Of a DNA stretch of 64,000 bases, positions 47,009 to 57,997 are shown one piece after another; within the stretch, counting starts at the first letter, position 1, and each line of letters begins with the position of its first letter. The stretch is from Chelonoidis abingdonii (Eukaryota; Chordata; Testudines; Testudinidae). The translations under genes and the position numbers were made by a program. Location of the stretch: the NCBI RefSeq assembly GCF_003597395.2, contig NC_133770.1, positions 290,692,125 to 290,756,124 of the forward strand, in the 5' to 3' direction. Under the pieces are notes generated by a model. The model saw only the letters and a program-made list of their open reading frames with translations, did not search any database and had not been told where the DNA came from.

Positions 47009-47269
47009 GGACTACTCTACACTGGCAACACTAAAGCGCTGCTGCAGCAGTTTCTTTAATGTGGCTTGTGTTGTCATGGCAGAGCTCTCCCAGCGCTCTA
47101 AAAAAACCCACCTCCATAAGAGGTGTAGCTCCCAGCGCTGATGCACTGTTTTTACACTGGCGCTTTACAGCGCTGAAACTTGCTGCGCTCGGGGGGGGTG
47201 TGTGTGTGTCTTTTCACACCCCTGAGCAAGACAGTTGCAGTGCTGTAAATTGCCAGTGTAGACAAGCCC
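47009..47269. mobile_element. Harbinger-like MITE, 261 bp, with perfect TAA duplication
   Basis: Left end GGACTACTCTACACTGGCAA and inverse right end GGGCTTGTCTACACTGGCAA. TAA flanks both sides (47006-47008, 47270-47272). 'agcgct' and 'cagcgctg' repeat inside. No coding sequence. These are classic PIF/Harbinger features. Confidence 0.8.
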
Positions 47270-47272
47270 TAA

Positions 47273-47908
47273 TACAGCTCAGATCATCTGCTTCGGCGAC
47301 ATGAAGTCACACTGAAGTCAATGGGACTCAGGACAGAGCAGACTACCCACGTACCAACCATTGTAGAAAAGCAGCCTTAAGACTGACGTCCCTTCACAAT
47401 GATGCTGATATACCATTTGGAAATACACCCCATCCCTGTGGGAATCAAAATCTTCAAATATCTTTGATTTGCAGAGAGTCACCATGTTAAAGCTGATGGG
47501 TATCCTATATATACATACACACACACCCACGCACACCTTTCTATCAGGCTAAGCTGAAGGAACAATTCAATGCCCCTTTATATAGTGATCGCTTGAAGCA
47601 ATGGGGAGCCACTACTCTAGGCAAATGGCTGCATGGCAAAGCCAATGAAAAGCTAAGCCATGTTGGTGAAGGGCTTTCCCAGGGACTGACTGTAAAAGAC
47701 AGACTAGGGGATGGATTGGCTGCAGATGGACATGTCTATCCACGAGATACAGGAAAAAAAAAAAAAAAAAAAAAAANTTTAAAAAAAAAAAAAAAAGACG
47801 CAGACAGATGCACAAGACTGCAGCCAGGCCTGAATCCACATGCAAACTGTATTATTGTAATTTGTAACCCTTCCCTATCTGAGGCCTTATTAACCTTATG
47901 TATACAGG

Positions 47909-47939
<31 letters not shown>

Positions 47940-48617
47940 ACGCAGTCATGAACATAGCCCCGGGGAGGAAGAAAAAGACAGAGCTTCTGCTATGAACAGT
48001 ATTCCTGGGAAAGGCAAGCATGGATTTCCAAGCAAGTACGCTGCTTGCTGCTGTTCATTTCCACTGTGTTCAGTACAATCCTGTTTTATTTATAATGAAA
48101 TACCTTGGTCACAATCAATTTATTCTGATGGAAACAAACTGGCAAGGCCCTGAATATTAACTAACTATTCTAATCAAAAGGGACAATCTATTTACAAGTG
48201 CGTGAGCACATCCATGCACACAACATCTAAGTATTGATCCAAAACATCAAGATATAGTACTGCTCTACAAAACTTGATACTTAATTCCCCTCAACACTTG
48301 TGATTAGTGTGCACCTCTCACACTACATGCATTAAATTTAGCAACACAAAGGAGCTTTCCCCTCCCCCTACCTCCCCCCTCCATTTTCCTTCCTATGGAA
48401 TTGCACCAACAAACGCCAGCCCAGGAATCACAAGCGTAGTGGCAAGCTCACACATAAGTTGGTCACTGAATCAGTGGACCGGCTGTCATGCCAAGCCATT
48501 AGCCAGACAATAGCAAGCCTGAAAGACAAATGCTAGAGGCCTGCATGTTGCTTAAAGTGCCACTGAATACAAGCTACACTTCTCCAGCAAAACGGTTCAT
48601 CTTTCATAAGCATCTAG
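47273..48617. other. No gene seen; two poly-A blocks with similar flanks and one N
   Basis: 47754-47796 is A-run, N (47777), ttt, A-run. 47909-47936 is a 28-nt A-run. Both are preceded by tacagg and followed by (ga)gacgcag. The 186-codon ORF through these runs is an artefact. Confidence 0.6.
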
Positions 48618-48887
48618 CATGTCCATACAGCAAAAGCTGTGCATGGGCTGGCCTGCCCTAGCTAGCTTTCATCCAGCTAGCATAGGAAGCAACAGCAGAG
48701 AAGACAGTACAGGGCAGGCTTCAGAGTGGCAATACAAGCTCAGGAGGGACCTGGGTACGTACTTGGCTTGCTAGCCTGCTCTGAAGCCCATAGTGCTCTC
48801 TCAGCACTGTTATTGTTACCCATGTTGGCTGGCCTCAAGCTAGCTCATGTCGGCTGGCCCACATGCAGCTTTTGCTGTGTCGACATG
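48618..48887. mobile_element. Palindromic MITE, 270 bp
   Basis: The left end catgtccatacagcaaaagc is the inverse of the right end, which reads catgtcgacacagcaaaagc on the minus strand (18 of 20 match). 'gggctggc' is also mirrored by 'ggctggccc', and ctagct blocks recur inside. No target duplication is obvious. Confidence 0.7.
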
Positions 48888-49094
48888 CAAAGTCTACACA
48901 ACAAGAGGAAGCAGTGAATAACGGGCACATCCTATACAACCGACGCAGACAGGAGCAGAGCCATAACATTGTGTAAAAGAGCCTTAAGGCTAATACAGAA
49001 ATTGAAAATTCAGCAAACAAGCCGAAGAAAACCAAGGCAAGGAGACACCCTCAGAAACACCCTCGGGCCCTGGCCCTCTATGCCATGTGCACCA

Positions 49095-49560
49095 GGTGTG
49101 GGGCAGGCAGGCTCAACCAGGCAGGATCCAAGTGTGGAGGGACTCAGTGTGGGGGGATCCAGGTGTAGGGTGAGAGGATTCTGTATGGGACAATTTGGAT
49201 GCAGGCAGCTCAGTGTGGGGCCGTGGGGTGTCTAGGTGTGGGGGGGGATCTGGATGTACAGAGGCTTGTTGGGGGGCAGGGGTTCCAGGTGCAGGGGAAA
49301 TGGGACTCTTCAGGGGCTTCCAGGTGAAGGTGGATGGGGCTCCGGGATGGGGTGGGGGTCTGGGTGCAGCTAATTGGGAGTCAGTGGTGTGGGGGTCACT
49401 GTGTGGCCTCAGGGTGGTGGGGCCCATAAGGGTGGGGGTTTGAGTGCAGGGAGGTCTGTGTGCAGAGATGGGGGTCTTGAAGCAGGGCATCTGGGTGCAA
49501 GGGGGCTCCAGATGCAGGGGCTGAGGATCAGTGGGGTGGGGTTCAGGCATGGAGGACTAG
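49095..49560. repeat. G-rich irregular minisatellite
   Basis: Repeated variants of 'gggtctgggtgcaggggg' every 20-35 bp on the plus strand, with many G runs of 3-8. The minus-strand 145-codon proline-rich ORF (49113-49550) reflects this composition. Confidence 0.75.
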
Positions 49561-49689
49561 GCGTTTGAAGATTCAGGGTGCTTCATTGTGGCAATCTTAA
49601 TTCTGGCATTTCCTAATTTGAGTGCTTGACTTTGTAACTTTAACAATGTCCATTTATTAGGGTTTTTTTAAATGTGTAATATACATATA

Positions 49690-49760
49690 GGGTGAAATCT
49701 TGGTCTCCCAGAAGTCAAAAGAAATGTTGCCATTGAATTCAATGAGGCCAGGAACTCACT
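49690..49760. mobile_element. Small palindromic repeat ('gaagtcaatggg' type), decayed
   Basis: ggtgaaatcttgg at the left is an imperfect mirror of ggccaggaactcact at the right, around 'gccattgaattcaatgaggcc'. Same family as 31128-31195. Confidence 0.5.
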
Positions 49761-49934
49761 GATAAATGTAATCCACTTCATTCGCCTCTGAACTGCAGCT
49801 ACTTCTAGGATGTAACACGGTAGCTGTTTTACCAGTGCCCTCCACCCCAGAAATGCATTATATGAAATATCCAAACAGAAACTGGAGAGCGTATCTAGGG
49901 AGGTAAACTCTGAATTACACAAGTTAGACTTGGG

Positions 49935-50065
49935 ACCAGTTATTTGTATTGCAGTGGATGTAGAGGCCCCAATGAGAGATCAGGCTCCACTGTGCTAGGC
50001 ATTGTATAAACCACATATGACTGACTGTCCTGGCACCAAAGCATTTACAGTACAAGCCTATAGAC
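49935..50065 (-). mobile_element. SINE/LINE 3' tail, reversed
   Basis: 'gatgtagaggccccaatgag', 'ctgtgctaggcattgtataa' and 'accaaagcatttacag' are the reverse of the tail seen at 14.5, 24.5 and 38.2 kb, extended by 'ctgtcctggcaccaaag'. Confidence 0.5.
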
Positions 50066-50209
50066 CAGCCATCATGAGGAAAGACAGGACAAGACTGAAG
50101 TAACTGTGTAAAGTAAAACTAGGGGTTTGTCTGTATGCTGGAATAATGTACTCTCCAGAGATGTGATTTCTAAAGTGTGCTAACATGTTGCCTGTTAATT
50201 GGCCCATGT

Positions 50210-50436
50210 AGCCTCTTCCTGCACCCCAAACCCCTGATCCACAGCCCCACCCCAGAGCCAGCACCCCCAGCCAGAGTTCCCCCCCACCGGCAACACCAAC
50301 TCCCTGCCTCAGCTTTGTGAAAGTTAGTGAGGGTGGGGGAGAGCAAGGAACAGGGGTGGGGGGAAATGGAGTGGGGGCAGGGCAGGAGCGGGCATGGGTG
50401 TTTGGTTGTGTGTGATTAGAAAGTTGGCAACCCTAT
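50210..50436 (-). mobile_element. GC-rich non-autonomous repeat, truncated (tentative)
   Basis: Ends 'agttggcaacccta', resembling the 'agggttgccaactttc' terminus of a common turtle repeat, preceded by purine- and C-rich runs (ccccacccc, gggtggggg). The other end is not identified. Confidence 0.4.
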
Positions 50437-51364
50437 GTACCTCAAAGTACCATAACTGCACCCTAACCAACCACAATGGACAACTAAGAACAAGTCAAAA
50501 GCATCTCCCCTTAGAAGGTACACCTGCCTCTGCAACATAAGCACGACGAATCTAGTCTAGTTACACAGCTATAACCAAGCCACAAGAGAAGACTTTCCCT
50601 CAGATACACACACACACACACACACATTCTCTGCCCAGAGGAAACAAGCCATACAAAGTAAAAAGAATGCTCTTAAAAGACCACTCTGCCTTGGTTCTAG
50701 CCAAGATGCCATTGCTATGCTCAACTTCATCTCCCCTCATGTGCTACACAACATCCACCCTGGAGAATCTTTCTGCTGGCTTCATAGCTCCCTCTGCATT
50801 AAAGCTCTTTATCCTCAGCTTTAAGGCTTTTCACAATGTGTCTCTGGCTACATGATCGCTCTCATGTCTCCCACATGTCTCATATGCTATGACCTCACTA
50901 CTCCCCTGACACTTGCACACAGGTAAGCAGCATTGAAGGGCCAAGTCCTGTGCTCAGTGAAGTCAATGGAAGTTCTTTCTGCTCACTTCCATGAGGCGGG
51001 GTGTGAGACGCAGAATGACCTTCCCTTGTGGGTGCTTATGCTGGCTGTGAGGGCAGGCAGGCCCATGGTGCTTGCTTTGATTCTTCCCTCTTCTGCACCA
51101 GGTTCAGCCCAATGTAACTGCATTGAGAGGCATGTGTGGCAGCAGAATCAGGACCTGGGTCTTGCACAACCAAGGCCCCATGCTGAACCCAGTGACTTCA
51201 GTGAGTGCAAGATCAGGGCCCACATGGGCATACCTCCACAGACTAAGAATAGCATATAAAGGGGACATGTTTGGTGGGGAACTGGGGGGCACGGCAGTGT
51301 CAAGGAATGGACTTACCCCAAATCCCCAGCTATAAACAGGTCAGCCAGCAGTCACCATCTCATA
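50437..51364. other. No gene seen
   Basis: Unique DNA with a CA run; 108-codon ORF 50933-51259 has no domain. Confidence 0.4.
50605..50626. repeat. (CA)n microsatellite
   Basis: Eleven ac/ca units after 'cctcagata'. Confidence 0.9.
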
Positions 51365-51990
51365 CAGTATGGTGTTGAAGGAGGGGGGGGAAGGAAATGC
51401 AATTTTGGGTTGCATTAACAGAGGCATAGCGTGCAGGTCAGAGGAGGTGATGGTACTGCAGCTGAAGCCTAGCCAGCACCAAGTAGAGCAGTACCATGTC
51501 CAATTCTGGTCACTGCTGTATAGAACGGATGTAGAGAAACTGGAAAGGATCCAGAGGCACGCAACAAAGATGATCAAAGGGATGGAATGGAAGCCGTATA
51601 AGCAAAGGTTGAAGGAACTGAGTGTAGTCAGTTTGGAAAAGAGGAGAACAACAGGGGTAATGAAGCAGTCTTCAAAAAACTTGAAAGGCTGCCATAAAAA
51701 AAGATGGGAAAAGTTTGTCTCATATTGCCCTCTGTGGCAAGAGAACATGAGTTTAAACTACAGCCTAGCAGATTTAGATTAAATCTCAGGAAAAAAAACT
51801 TCCTAACTGTAATAACGGTAGGACAATAGAACGGACTGGCCAGGGATGTTGTGGAAACTCCTTCACTGGAGGTTTTCAAAAGGAGGCTGGATAGCCCTCT
51901 GTCTTGGATGGTTTAGACACAAATCCTGCATCTGGGCAAGGGCATAGACTAGGGGATCCTTGTGGTCTCTTCTAATTCTATGTTTTATGG
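51365..51990 (+). mobile_element. CR1 LINE 3' part, with ORF2 C-terminus
   Basis: Carries the C-terminal end of CR1 ORF2 in one fairly open frame (51369-51782): LGCINRGI, YHVQFWSLLYRTDVEKLERI, RHATKMIKGME, LKELSVVSLEKRR. The 3' UTR follows ('gattaaatctcaggaaaaaa', 'ggaaactccttcactggagg', 'ggctggatagccctctgtct') and ends 'tctaattctatgttttatgg'. 5'-truncated and non-functional. The subfamily differs from the 9-12 kb copies. Confidence 0.8.
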
Positions 51991-52866
51991 TGCTTTTCTC
52001 AGATAGGAGTAAAGCCTCTTCCCTACGCACAGTACTGTAGGTAGCAGGCTTGGCACTGGGGCACACCCCTGGGACACTGCACGCCCCCAGATGGAGGTTC
52101 CTGCCTCCCCACAGTTCAGATTGCAGTTTGTGTGGTTTATCGGAGCCCGACTTTTTACCCTGTGCTCCCCAATACATAGGGATCCTGTGAAGCCACTTAC
52201 TGAGTAGCGAAGGAAGACACCAGCTGTGTATGAATCACATCCAGGACAAGTGAGCATCTCCCTCCTAGCCAGCCAGCCCACACCCTGCCTCTGCCAGTAT
52301 GCCGCTGTAGGTGTTAGGGTTATATGATTGTATATTTTTAGTTCCTCTAGCAGCAACTATTTCTGCATCCTGAATTATGATGTGATTTATCCCACTTTCT
52401 GTCTCTCATTTAGAGTGTTATTATTAGCTGAGCTGAGACAATGCACTCAGTGCTGTACGTTTATTAAAGCACTAATGTCATTCTCTACCACCGTGAGTCA
52501 CCTAAGGTAAGACAGTGCTCCATTACAGCACTCCTGGAAAAAGCATGGGAGCCTAGCTGATCATTTCCCAGTGGTTTATTCCAAAGGCATCTTATTCTTT
52601 CCATAAGACAAAAAAATATATTTGACTTGTAATCCAGTCAGGGTTAATTCCCCCTTTTACTTCTAAAATTTACCACACCAAAAGCTACTGAAACCAGTAC
52701 TGTACTCCCTTAGTGCCAATCCTCCAATCCCTTACCACCAAACATAACCCCTCTGAAGTCACTTCATCGTACGTCTCTGACCTCTGAAACCTCTCCCCTG
52801 CCTATTCATCCAGTATCTGTCCTCACTGCTTTTCTTTCCATACATCATTAAAAGGTCAACATGTGG
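51991..52866. other. No gene seen
   Basis: Unique DNA with short overlapping ORFs (51863-52356 minus) that have no domain. Confidence 0.4.
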
Positions 52867-53185
52867 AACCCATTGCCAAGGGACACTGGTAGCCAAAAGT
52901 GTAACTGGGTTACAAAAAAAGTTAGAAAAGTTCATAGAGGATAGGTCCATCAATGGTTATTAGCTAAGATGGTCAGGAGCACAACCCCATGCTCCGAGTA
53001 TCCCTAAACCTCCAACTGCCAGAAGCTGGACTGGATTACAGGGAACTGATCACACATAATTACCCTGTTCTGTCATTCCCTCTGAAGCATTGGGCAGTGG
53101 CCACTGTCAGATGACTGGATACTGGGCTAGATGGACCAGAGGTATGGGCTAGTATGGCTGGTCTTATGTCATTCTGGCATTCATA
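52867..53185 (+). mobile_element. CR1 LINE 3' end (uninterrupted)
   Basis: 'ggtagccaaaagtgtaactg', 'catagaggataggtccatca', 'aaacctccaactgccagaag', 'ttaccctgttctgtcattcc', 'gatactgggctagatggacc' and 'agtatggctggtcttatg', in order. It is the intact reference for the interrupted older CR1 at 9.3-12.3 kb. Confidence 0.8.
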
Positions 53186-53196
53186 CTCACCACTTA

Positions 53197-55475
53197 GGCC
53201 ACGTCTACACTACGGGATAATATCGAATTAGCTAAAATCGGTTTTATAAAATTGATATTATAAATTCGATTTCATGCGGCCACACTAGGCCGCACAGTTA
53301 AATCGCGTTTGTGCGTTCCTATCGGGTCACGCCCCGAGGGCTAACAATCGATTTCCATGAAAGCGTTTTGCAACTTTGTGGGGTTAGCTCTTCCGTAGCT
53401 AGTCCATAAAAGTTTTCCGCGCAGTCTCCCGGCCGCCCCTTGGGGAAATTCCCTGGGGTTTTTTGAAATCATTATTTGTCCCCGCGGTGGTTTTTTTGGT
53501 TAAATGTCAAGCAAGTCGATTCTGTCCCTCCCGGGAAAACCTTCAGCGTTGATCCCAAATCCTTTTCCGCGCCGTTTTTTTTTTTCGCGTGGATTTCGCC
53601 GGCATGAAATCGCCAGTAGCAACGGCAAGACCATGGCAAAGCCCACGCGTTTCCAAAAGCCCTTTTTTTTTTTTCCCTGCACCCGCTATGTAATAACTGG
53701 ACAATGCCCGGCGGAGAGAGAGGCCTATTAAACTTCAGCACAGCTTACAACAGCCAGGAAAGAGCAGATTTCACTTGCTTTTGCCAAATGAAAAGTATAG
53801 CAAGTAGATGAAATTCCATGGTCGGTTCTTTACCTGGGGTCCTGACTGCCCGGAGAAAACTTGGCCAAATCGACATGGAAACGGTTTTATCTCATCCCCT
53901 CCTGTAAGAATCTGTTTTTCTCCCCGCGCTTGCAAGTCTGAAGTGCCCGCCTGGCGGAGAAATCGGCCCTCGGCGGGCGCAATACGCTAAGAAGCAAAAA
54001 TTCGGGAATTGACTCCTTGGACTGAAAGTCCAATATCCTTCCTTATTGGTTCTAAAATTAAAAGAATCCCGTCCTCGCCAGAATATAGGGGGCAGCGTGA
54101 TTTATAGAAGGAATCCCAGTGGTATCAGAGAGCACAAAGCCTGGTCCGCGTGTTCAGGTAATTCCACAGGGGGTGGCCCTGCAACAAACCCACCCGCATT
54201 TTGCGTCGCCTCCTGACCCTCAACCTGCCTGGGCTATTAAGTGGGCCAGTGTCCCCCCAAACCATTTTGGTTGGTCAATGAAGTACAGGAAGAATGCACG
54301 GAATAAGAAACAGAAAAGAACCTTTGTCAGCGAGGATAAAATGCAAGGGGGGGAAGGCACGCCCCCCTCCGGGGCTTATGAACGTCCAGAACAGTAAAGG
54401 AAACTCTTTTCCTTTTAACACAGAAAAGGAGGGGCTAATATGAAAGCCTTCAAGCCCTGCAGTTTTGCTTATGCTTGAAGACATTTAACCTAGCCGTTCT
54501 GTAAAGCCAATCCTACTTGGGAGTAAACTGGGATTTCATTCCCATTTTTATCCCAGGCGCCCCCGCCCAGCCTCACCTGCGGCCAGCCAGGAGGCACTGC
54601 AAACGGGCGTGAGGCGACGAACGCAGTATCCAGTCAATAGTACCGTCTACCACCTGGGAGGGGTGAGATGAGTGGATATACTGCTCCTTCACTGCTGCAC
54701 AGCAATCGACGTCTACCGCAGCATTCAGATACACATAGGGTGACAATTGAAAGAAGAAATGATTTCTTTTCCTTTCTTTCACGATGGTGGGGGGGGGGGG
54801 CAAGGAAACTGAAGGATTATCCCATGACCCACGCCAGAACACTGTGTTATTGGAACCTACAGACCGATTGGGGATGCTCAGAAGAAAGCCAAAATTACTC
54901 TTTCAGAGGAACTGCTGTGGGACTGTGAAATAGGCTGGAGTCTCAGTGACCCCCTCCCATCCATACTCCAATATTGAGTCTTGGCTTCCATTTGCAATCA
55001 GCACGTGTACCTGAAATTTTTAAACTGGGCATTTTTCTTTTTCCGGTAAGACTGCGGCCCCCTTTTTCTACAGCCATATCTCTCATCTTACGTGCATGCT
55101 GATCAAGAGCCTCCACGCTGGGAAAAAAAGGAAAAATGTTAATTCAAAGTTTTTTCGGCGGGGCCCCCCTTCCTGTTTACCTGCCCGCTGCACATCCGAA
55201 GTTCAAAGACTGCTGGTCCCAGAGCTGTTCCGTGGGGGTGGCGCACTGTGGGGATAACCGCCCGGAGGCCAATAACGTCGATTTCCGTCCACACTAACCG
55301 TAATCAGATATGTTAATATCGAATTTAGCGCTACTCCTCTCGTCGGGGTGGAGTAGAGAAATCGATTTAAAGAGCCCTTTATATCGATATAAAGGGTGTT
55401 GTAGTGTGGCGGGTACAGCGTTAAATCGATTTATCGCTCTTTAAATCGATTTAAACGTGGAGTGTAGACCAGGCC
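53197..55475. mobile_element. Harbinger-like DNA transposon, 2.28 kb, TTA duplication
   Basis: Left end GGCCACGTCTACACTACGGG and inverse right end GGCCTGGTCTACACTCCACG; TTA on both sides (53194-53196, 55476-55478). Subterminal regions are rich in tcgaatt/aaatcgattt motifs at both ends (53222-53275 and 55360-55455). The element is more CG-rich than its surroundings. No DDE nuclease or Myb/SANT-like protein is readable: ORFs are at most 92 codons. I recall a very similar long element in turtle and crocodile genomes. The many doubled bases and long homopolymers (t-runs at 53575-53585 and 53666-53676, g-run at 54788-54800) break possible frames. Confidence 0.75.
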
Positions 55476-55478
55476 TTA

Positions 55479-56405
55479 GTTTTTGACCTCTCTCTATAAC
55501 TTTCTTCTGGGCTGGACCCCAGGCCCACTGCAGCCTATGGAAACGTCCGCATTCACTTGATGGGCTTCACATTAGGTTCTCTCTGAAACATGCTGAGTCA
55601 CTTCTCAATCTTCCTTTGCTCCTAAATTGTGGCTTATCTTCCTTGAAAAGCCTTTTGCAATACTGGGCTTGAGCCTACCCCTATTAAAGTCAATGTCCAG
55701 AGTCCGATTAATGTCATTTGTGCAGGGTCAGGCCAAGCATGCATGAAGGTAACTATGAAATGTAACACAATGGAAAGTTATTGCTTTTACCATCTACCCT
55801 ACAAACTGCACCCTGACAGAGTTTAATGTCAACACAGCTGCAGCGGGAGAGAGAAATGAAAAGGGAAACAATGGCGAGCTACAGACAAAAAAAAAGATGT
55901 TTTCAGCTGAGATGGAGAGACAAAGGAAATAAATGAGGCTGTAGTTTTTCTTGTTGTAAAATAGATTAACAAAGCATAATATGGGCCACAAACTGCTTTC
56001 AGACCTCCCATATCCACAGAGCCCCAGATAGCTCTGTGTCCCAAATCCTGCTCAACTCACTTAAAGCTGATAGGTAACTGACTGGAATGGGACTAAGTCA
56101 GATGTGATTCCATATGACTTGGTATAATTGAGGGCCGGATGCCATAGTAAAACAGTGTGCTATAGAAATGAATGAGCGGTACAGAAGTAACCCACTGGTC
56201 AGTGTGTTTTACACTGTGCCTGATCTACAGAGGATGCGAGTCTGCAACAGCCCCAGCTACATAGCCTGGCTCTCGAGCTCGAGCTGTAGCAGCTTCCCCT
56301 GCTTAAGCACTGGAGGTCCCTGGTTTGATCATCATGTCAGCCAAAAGGCAGCAATCACTCAGGTCCACCACAATGTGTGTGTGGAGGGCCCTAACCTCCG
56401 CAAAA
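55479..56405. other. No gene seen; possible tRNA-like SINE head near 56.26 kb
   Basis: 56255-56345 ('agcctggctctcgagc', 'ggaggtccctggtttgatca') resembles a tRNA-derived SINE with box-B-like text, but the limits are unclear. Confidence 0.35.
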
Positions 56406-56694
56406 CAGTAGAAACTCAGAGTTGCAAACTGACTAGTAAACCACACACCTCATTTGGAACCAGCAGTACACAATTAGGCATCAGCAGAGACAAAATAAAA
56501 AGCCTGTACAATACTGTGTTAAACAAACTGAAAAGAAAAGGAAAAGCAGCATTTTTCTTCTGCATAGTAAAGTTTCAAAGCTATATAAAGTCAATGTTCA
56601 GTTTGAAAGCTTTTGAAAGACCAGTCATAATGTTTTGTTCAGAGTTACAAACAACCTCCATTCCTGAAATGGCTGCAACTCTGAGGTTCTATTG
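56406..56694. mobile_element. Tc1/mariner-type MITE, 289 bp
   Basis: Left end CAGTAGAAACTCAGAGTTGC and inverse right end CAATAGAACCTCAGAGTTGC (18 of 20 match). TA follows on the right (56695-56696); the left flank is aa, probably a mutated TA. 'gttcagagttacaaacaacc' near the right end repeats part of the terminus. Non-coding; it causes the 198-codon chance ORF. Confidence 0.7.
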
Positions 56695-56699
56695 TAGTT

Positions 56700-56770
56700 G
56701 TGTCTCCAAGAGTCCCCTTCAGAGCAAGACACTTACAGTCCCTTCTAACCCTATAATTCTATGATTCTTA
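56700..56770 (+). mobile_element. CR1-type 3' terminus
   Basis: 'tacagtcccttctaaccc' then 'tataattctatgattct' is the usual CR1 (or CR1-tailed SINE) end, plus orientation. Confidence 0.55.
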
Positions 56771-57622
56771 CTACCGAAGCACCTTCTAGGTGAAAGTAGT
56801 ATGACCCTTGGCGGTATCTCCTTTTCTTGGAAAATCCACAGGGCCATGTGGGGAACAATATGAGGACCTTTTGACCTACCCAGCCTACAGCTTCCCTCTC
56901 CCAGTCCCTACCTGTTCCCATGCTGATCCCAGCCCCACGGGACAGCCATCTATGGAGCCCTGGGATGGCAGATGACACCCCACTCCTCACACTGGAGTCC
57001 TTGGGCCCACTGTTTGTATCTTCCCCTTGTCTATTCACTATTGTGCCAGAAATAATTCATTGAAATGAGATGTCTCATAATGGAATCCGCTACTTAAAAG
57101 GTGACATGCACACAAAAAACCCCCCAAAATCAAACCCACACACAATAATGAGACCCCTTTATGTGAAGAAAACAGGAAAAACCATTGGATCCAGCACAGC
57201 ATTCAGGGATCCAGGCACAGCATTTAGAATGGGATTTATCCTGTGACTGTCCAGTAGCCATTGGTGATGAAGTGAATGCCACTTTGGGAACTCTTATTAT
57301 TTACTGGGCCCAACACCATACCATTAAAACCAGAAAAACTCCAAGTCAACCCAATGGGATCATTCCTCATGTACTGGGGTAGAGAATAAAGCCTTTGATC
57401 AGAAGTAAGGCCCCATTGTGTGCCAGGCACTTTACCCACCTGCAAGAAAAAGCCAGCCCCTGCCACAAAGAGTTTATAATGTTAGTAGCCAATGAGAGAT
57501 GGCTGGTGGATGTAAACAAGCACAGGGAGGATAAAGGTAAGGGGAGGACAGGATTGTGGTCAGGGTCCCAATCCTGCAGTGGACCCACACAGATACTCTT
57601 TGCAGAATCAGAGTCTCTGAGA
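56771..57622. other. No gene seen; SINE/LINE tail near 57.45 kb
   Basis: 57408-57535 ('ccccattgtgtgccaggcac', 'cccctgccacaaagagttta') matches the reversed 3' tail seen at 49.9 kb. The rest is unique. Confidence 0.45.
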
Positions 57623-57989
57623 CAGGGCCACCCAGAGGATTCAGGAGGCCTGGGGTCCTCGACGGTGGGGGTCCTTCTGCTCTAGGTCTTCAGGGCACTT
57701 CAGCGGCGGATCCCAGAGCGAGTGAAGGACCCACTGCCGAACTGCCACCGAAGACCCAGAGCAGAAGGATCCCTCGCCACTGAATTGCCACCGAAGACCC
57801 GGAGCATCTTCCGCTCCCGGTTTCGGCAGCAGGGCTTTCACTTGATCCGCTTGTGTTCGGCGGCACTGAAGGACCTGCCGCCAAAGACCCACCAAAAACT
57901 CTCGTGGGAGCCCCTGAAAACTCTCATGGGGGCTCCTGTGGGGCCCCAGGCACATTGCCCCACTTGCCCTCCCCCTCTGTGCGGCCCTG
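57623..57989. mobile_element. hAT-type MITE, 367 bp, with perfect 8-bp duplication
   Basis: Left end CAGGGCCACCCAGAGGATTC and inverse right end CAGGGCCGCACAGAGGGGGA. CTCTGAGA occurs directly on both sides (57615-57622 and 57990-57997). The GC-rich interior has repeats of 'gccaccgaagacc'. No transposase. The overlapping ORFs (57641-57955 minus, 57722-58003 plus) are GC-driven chance frames. Confidence 0.85.
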
Positions 57990-57997
57990 CTCTGAGA

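Noticed and set aside
47593..48153. 186-codon ORF
   Set aside because: Contains long lysine runs translated from poly-A and an X from the N; not a gene.
49113..49550. 145-codon proline/histidine-rich minus ORF
   Set aside because: A by-product of the G-rich minisatellite.
51369..51782. 137-codon ORF taken as a possible host gene
   Set aside because: Recognised as the C-terminus of CR1 ORF2 and described under that element.
56168..56764. 198-codon plus-strand ORF, the longest in the window
   Set aside because: It runs through a TA-type MITE (56406-56694) and a possible SINE head, has no domain, and its composition follows the repeats.
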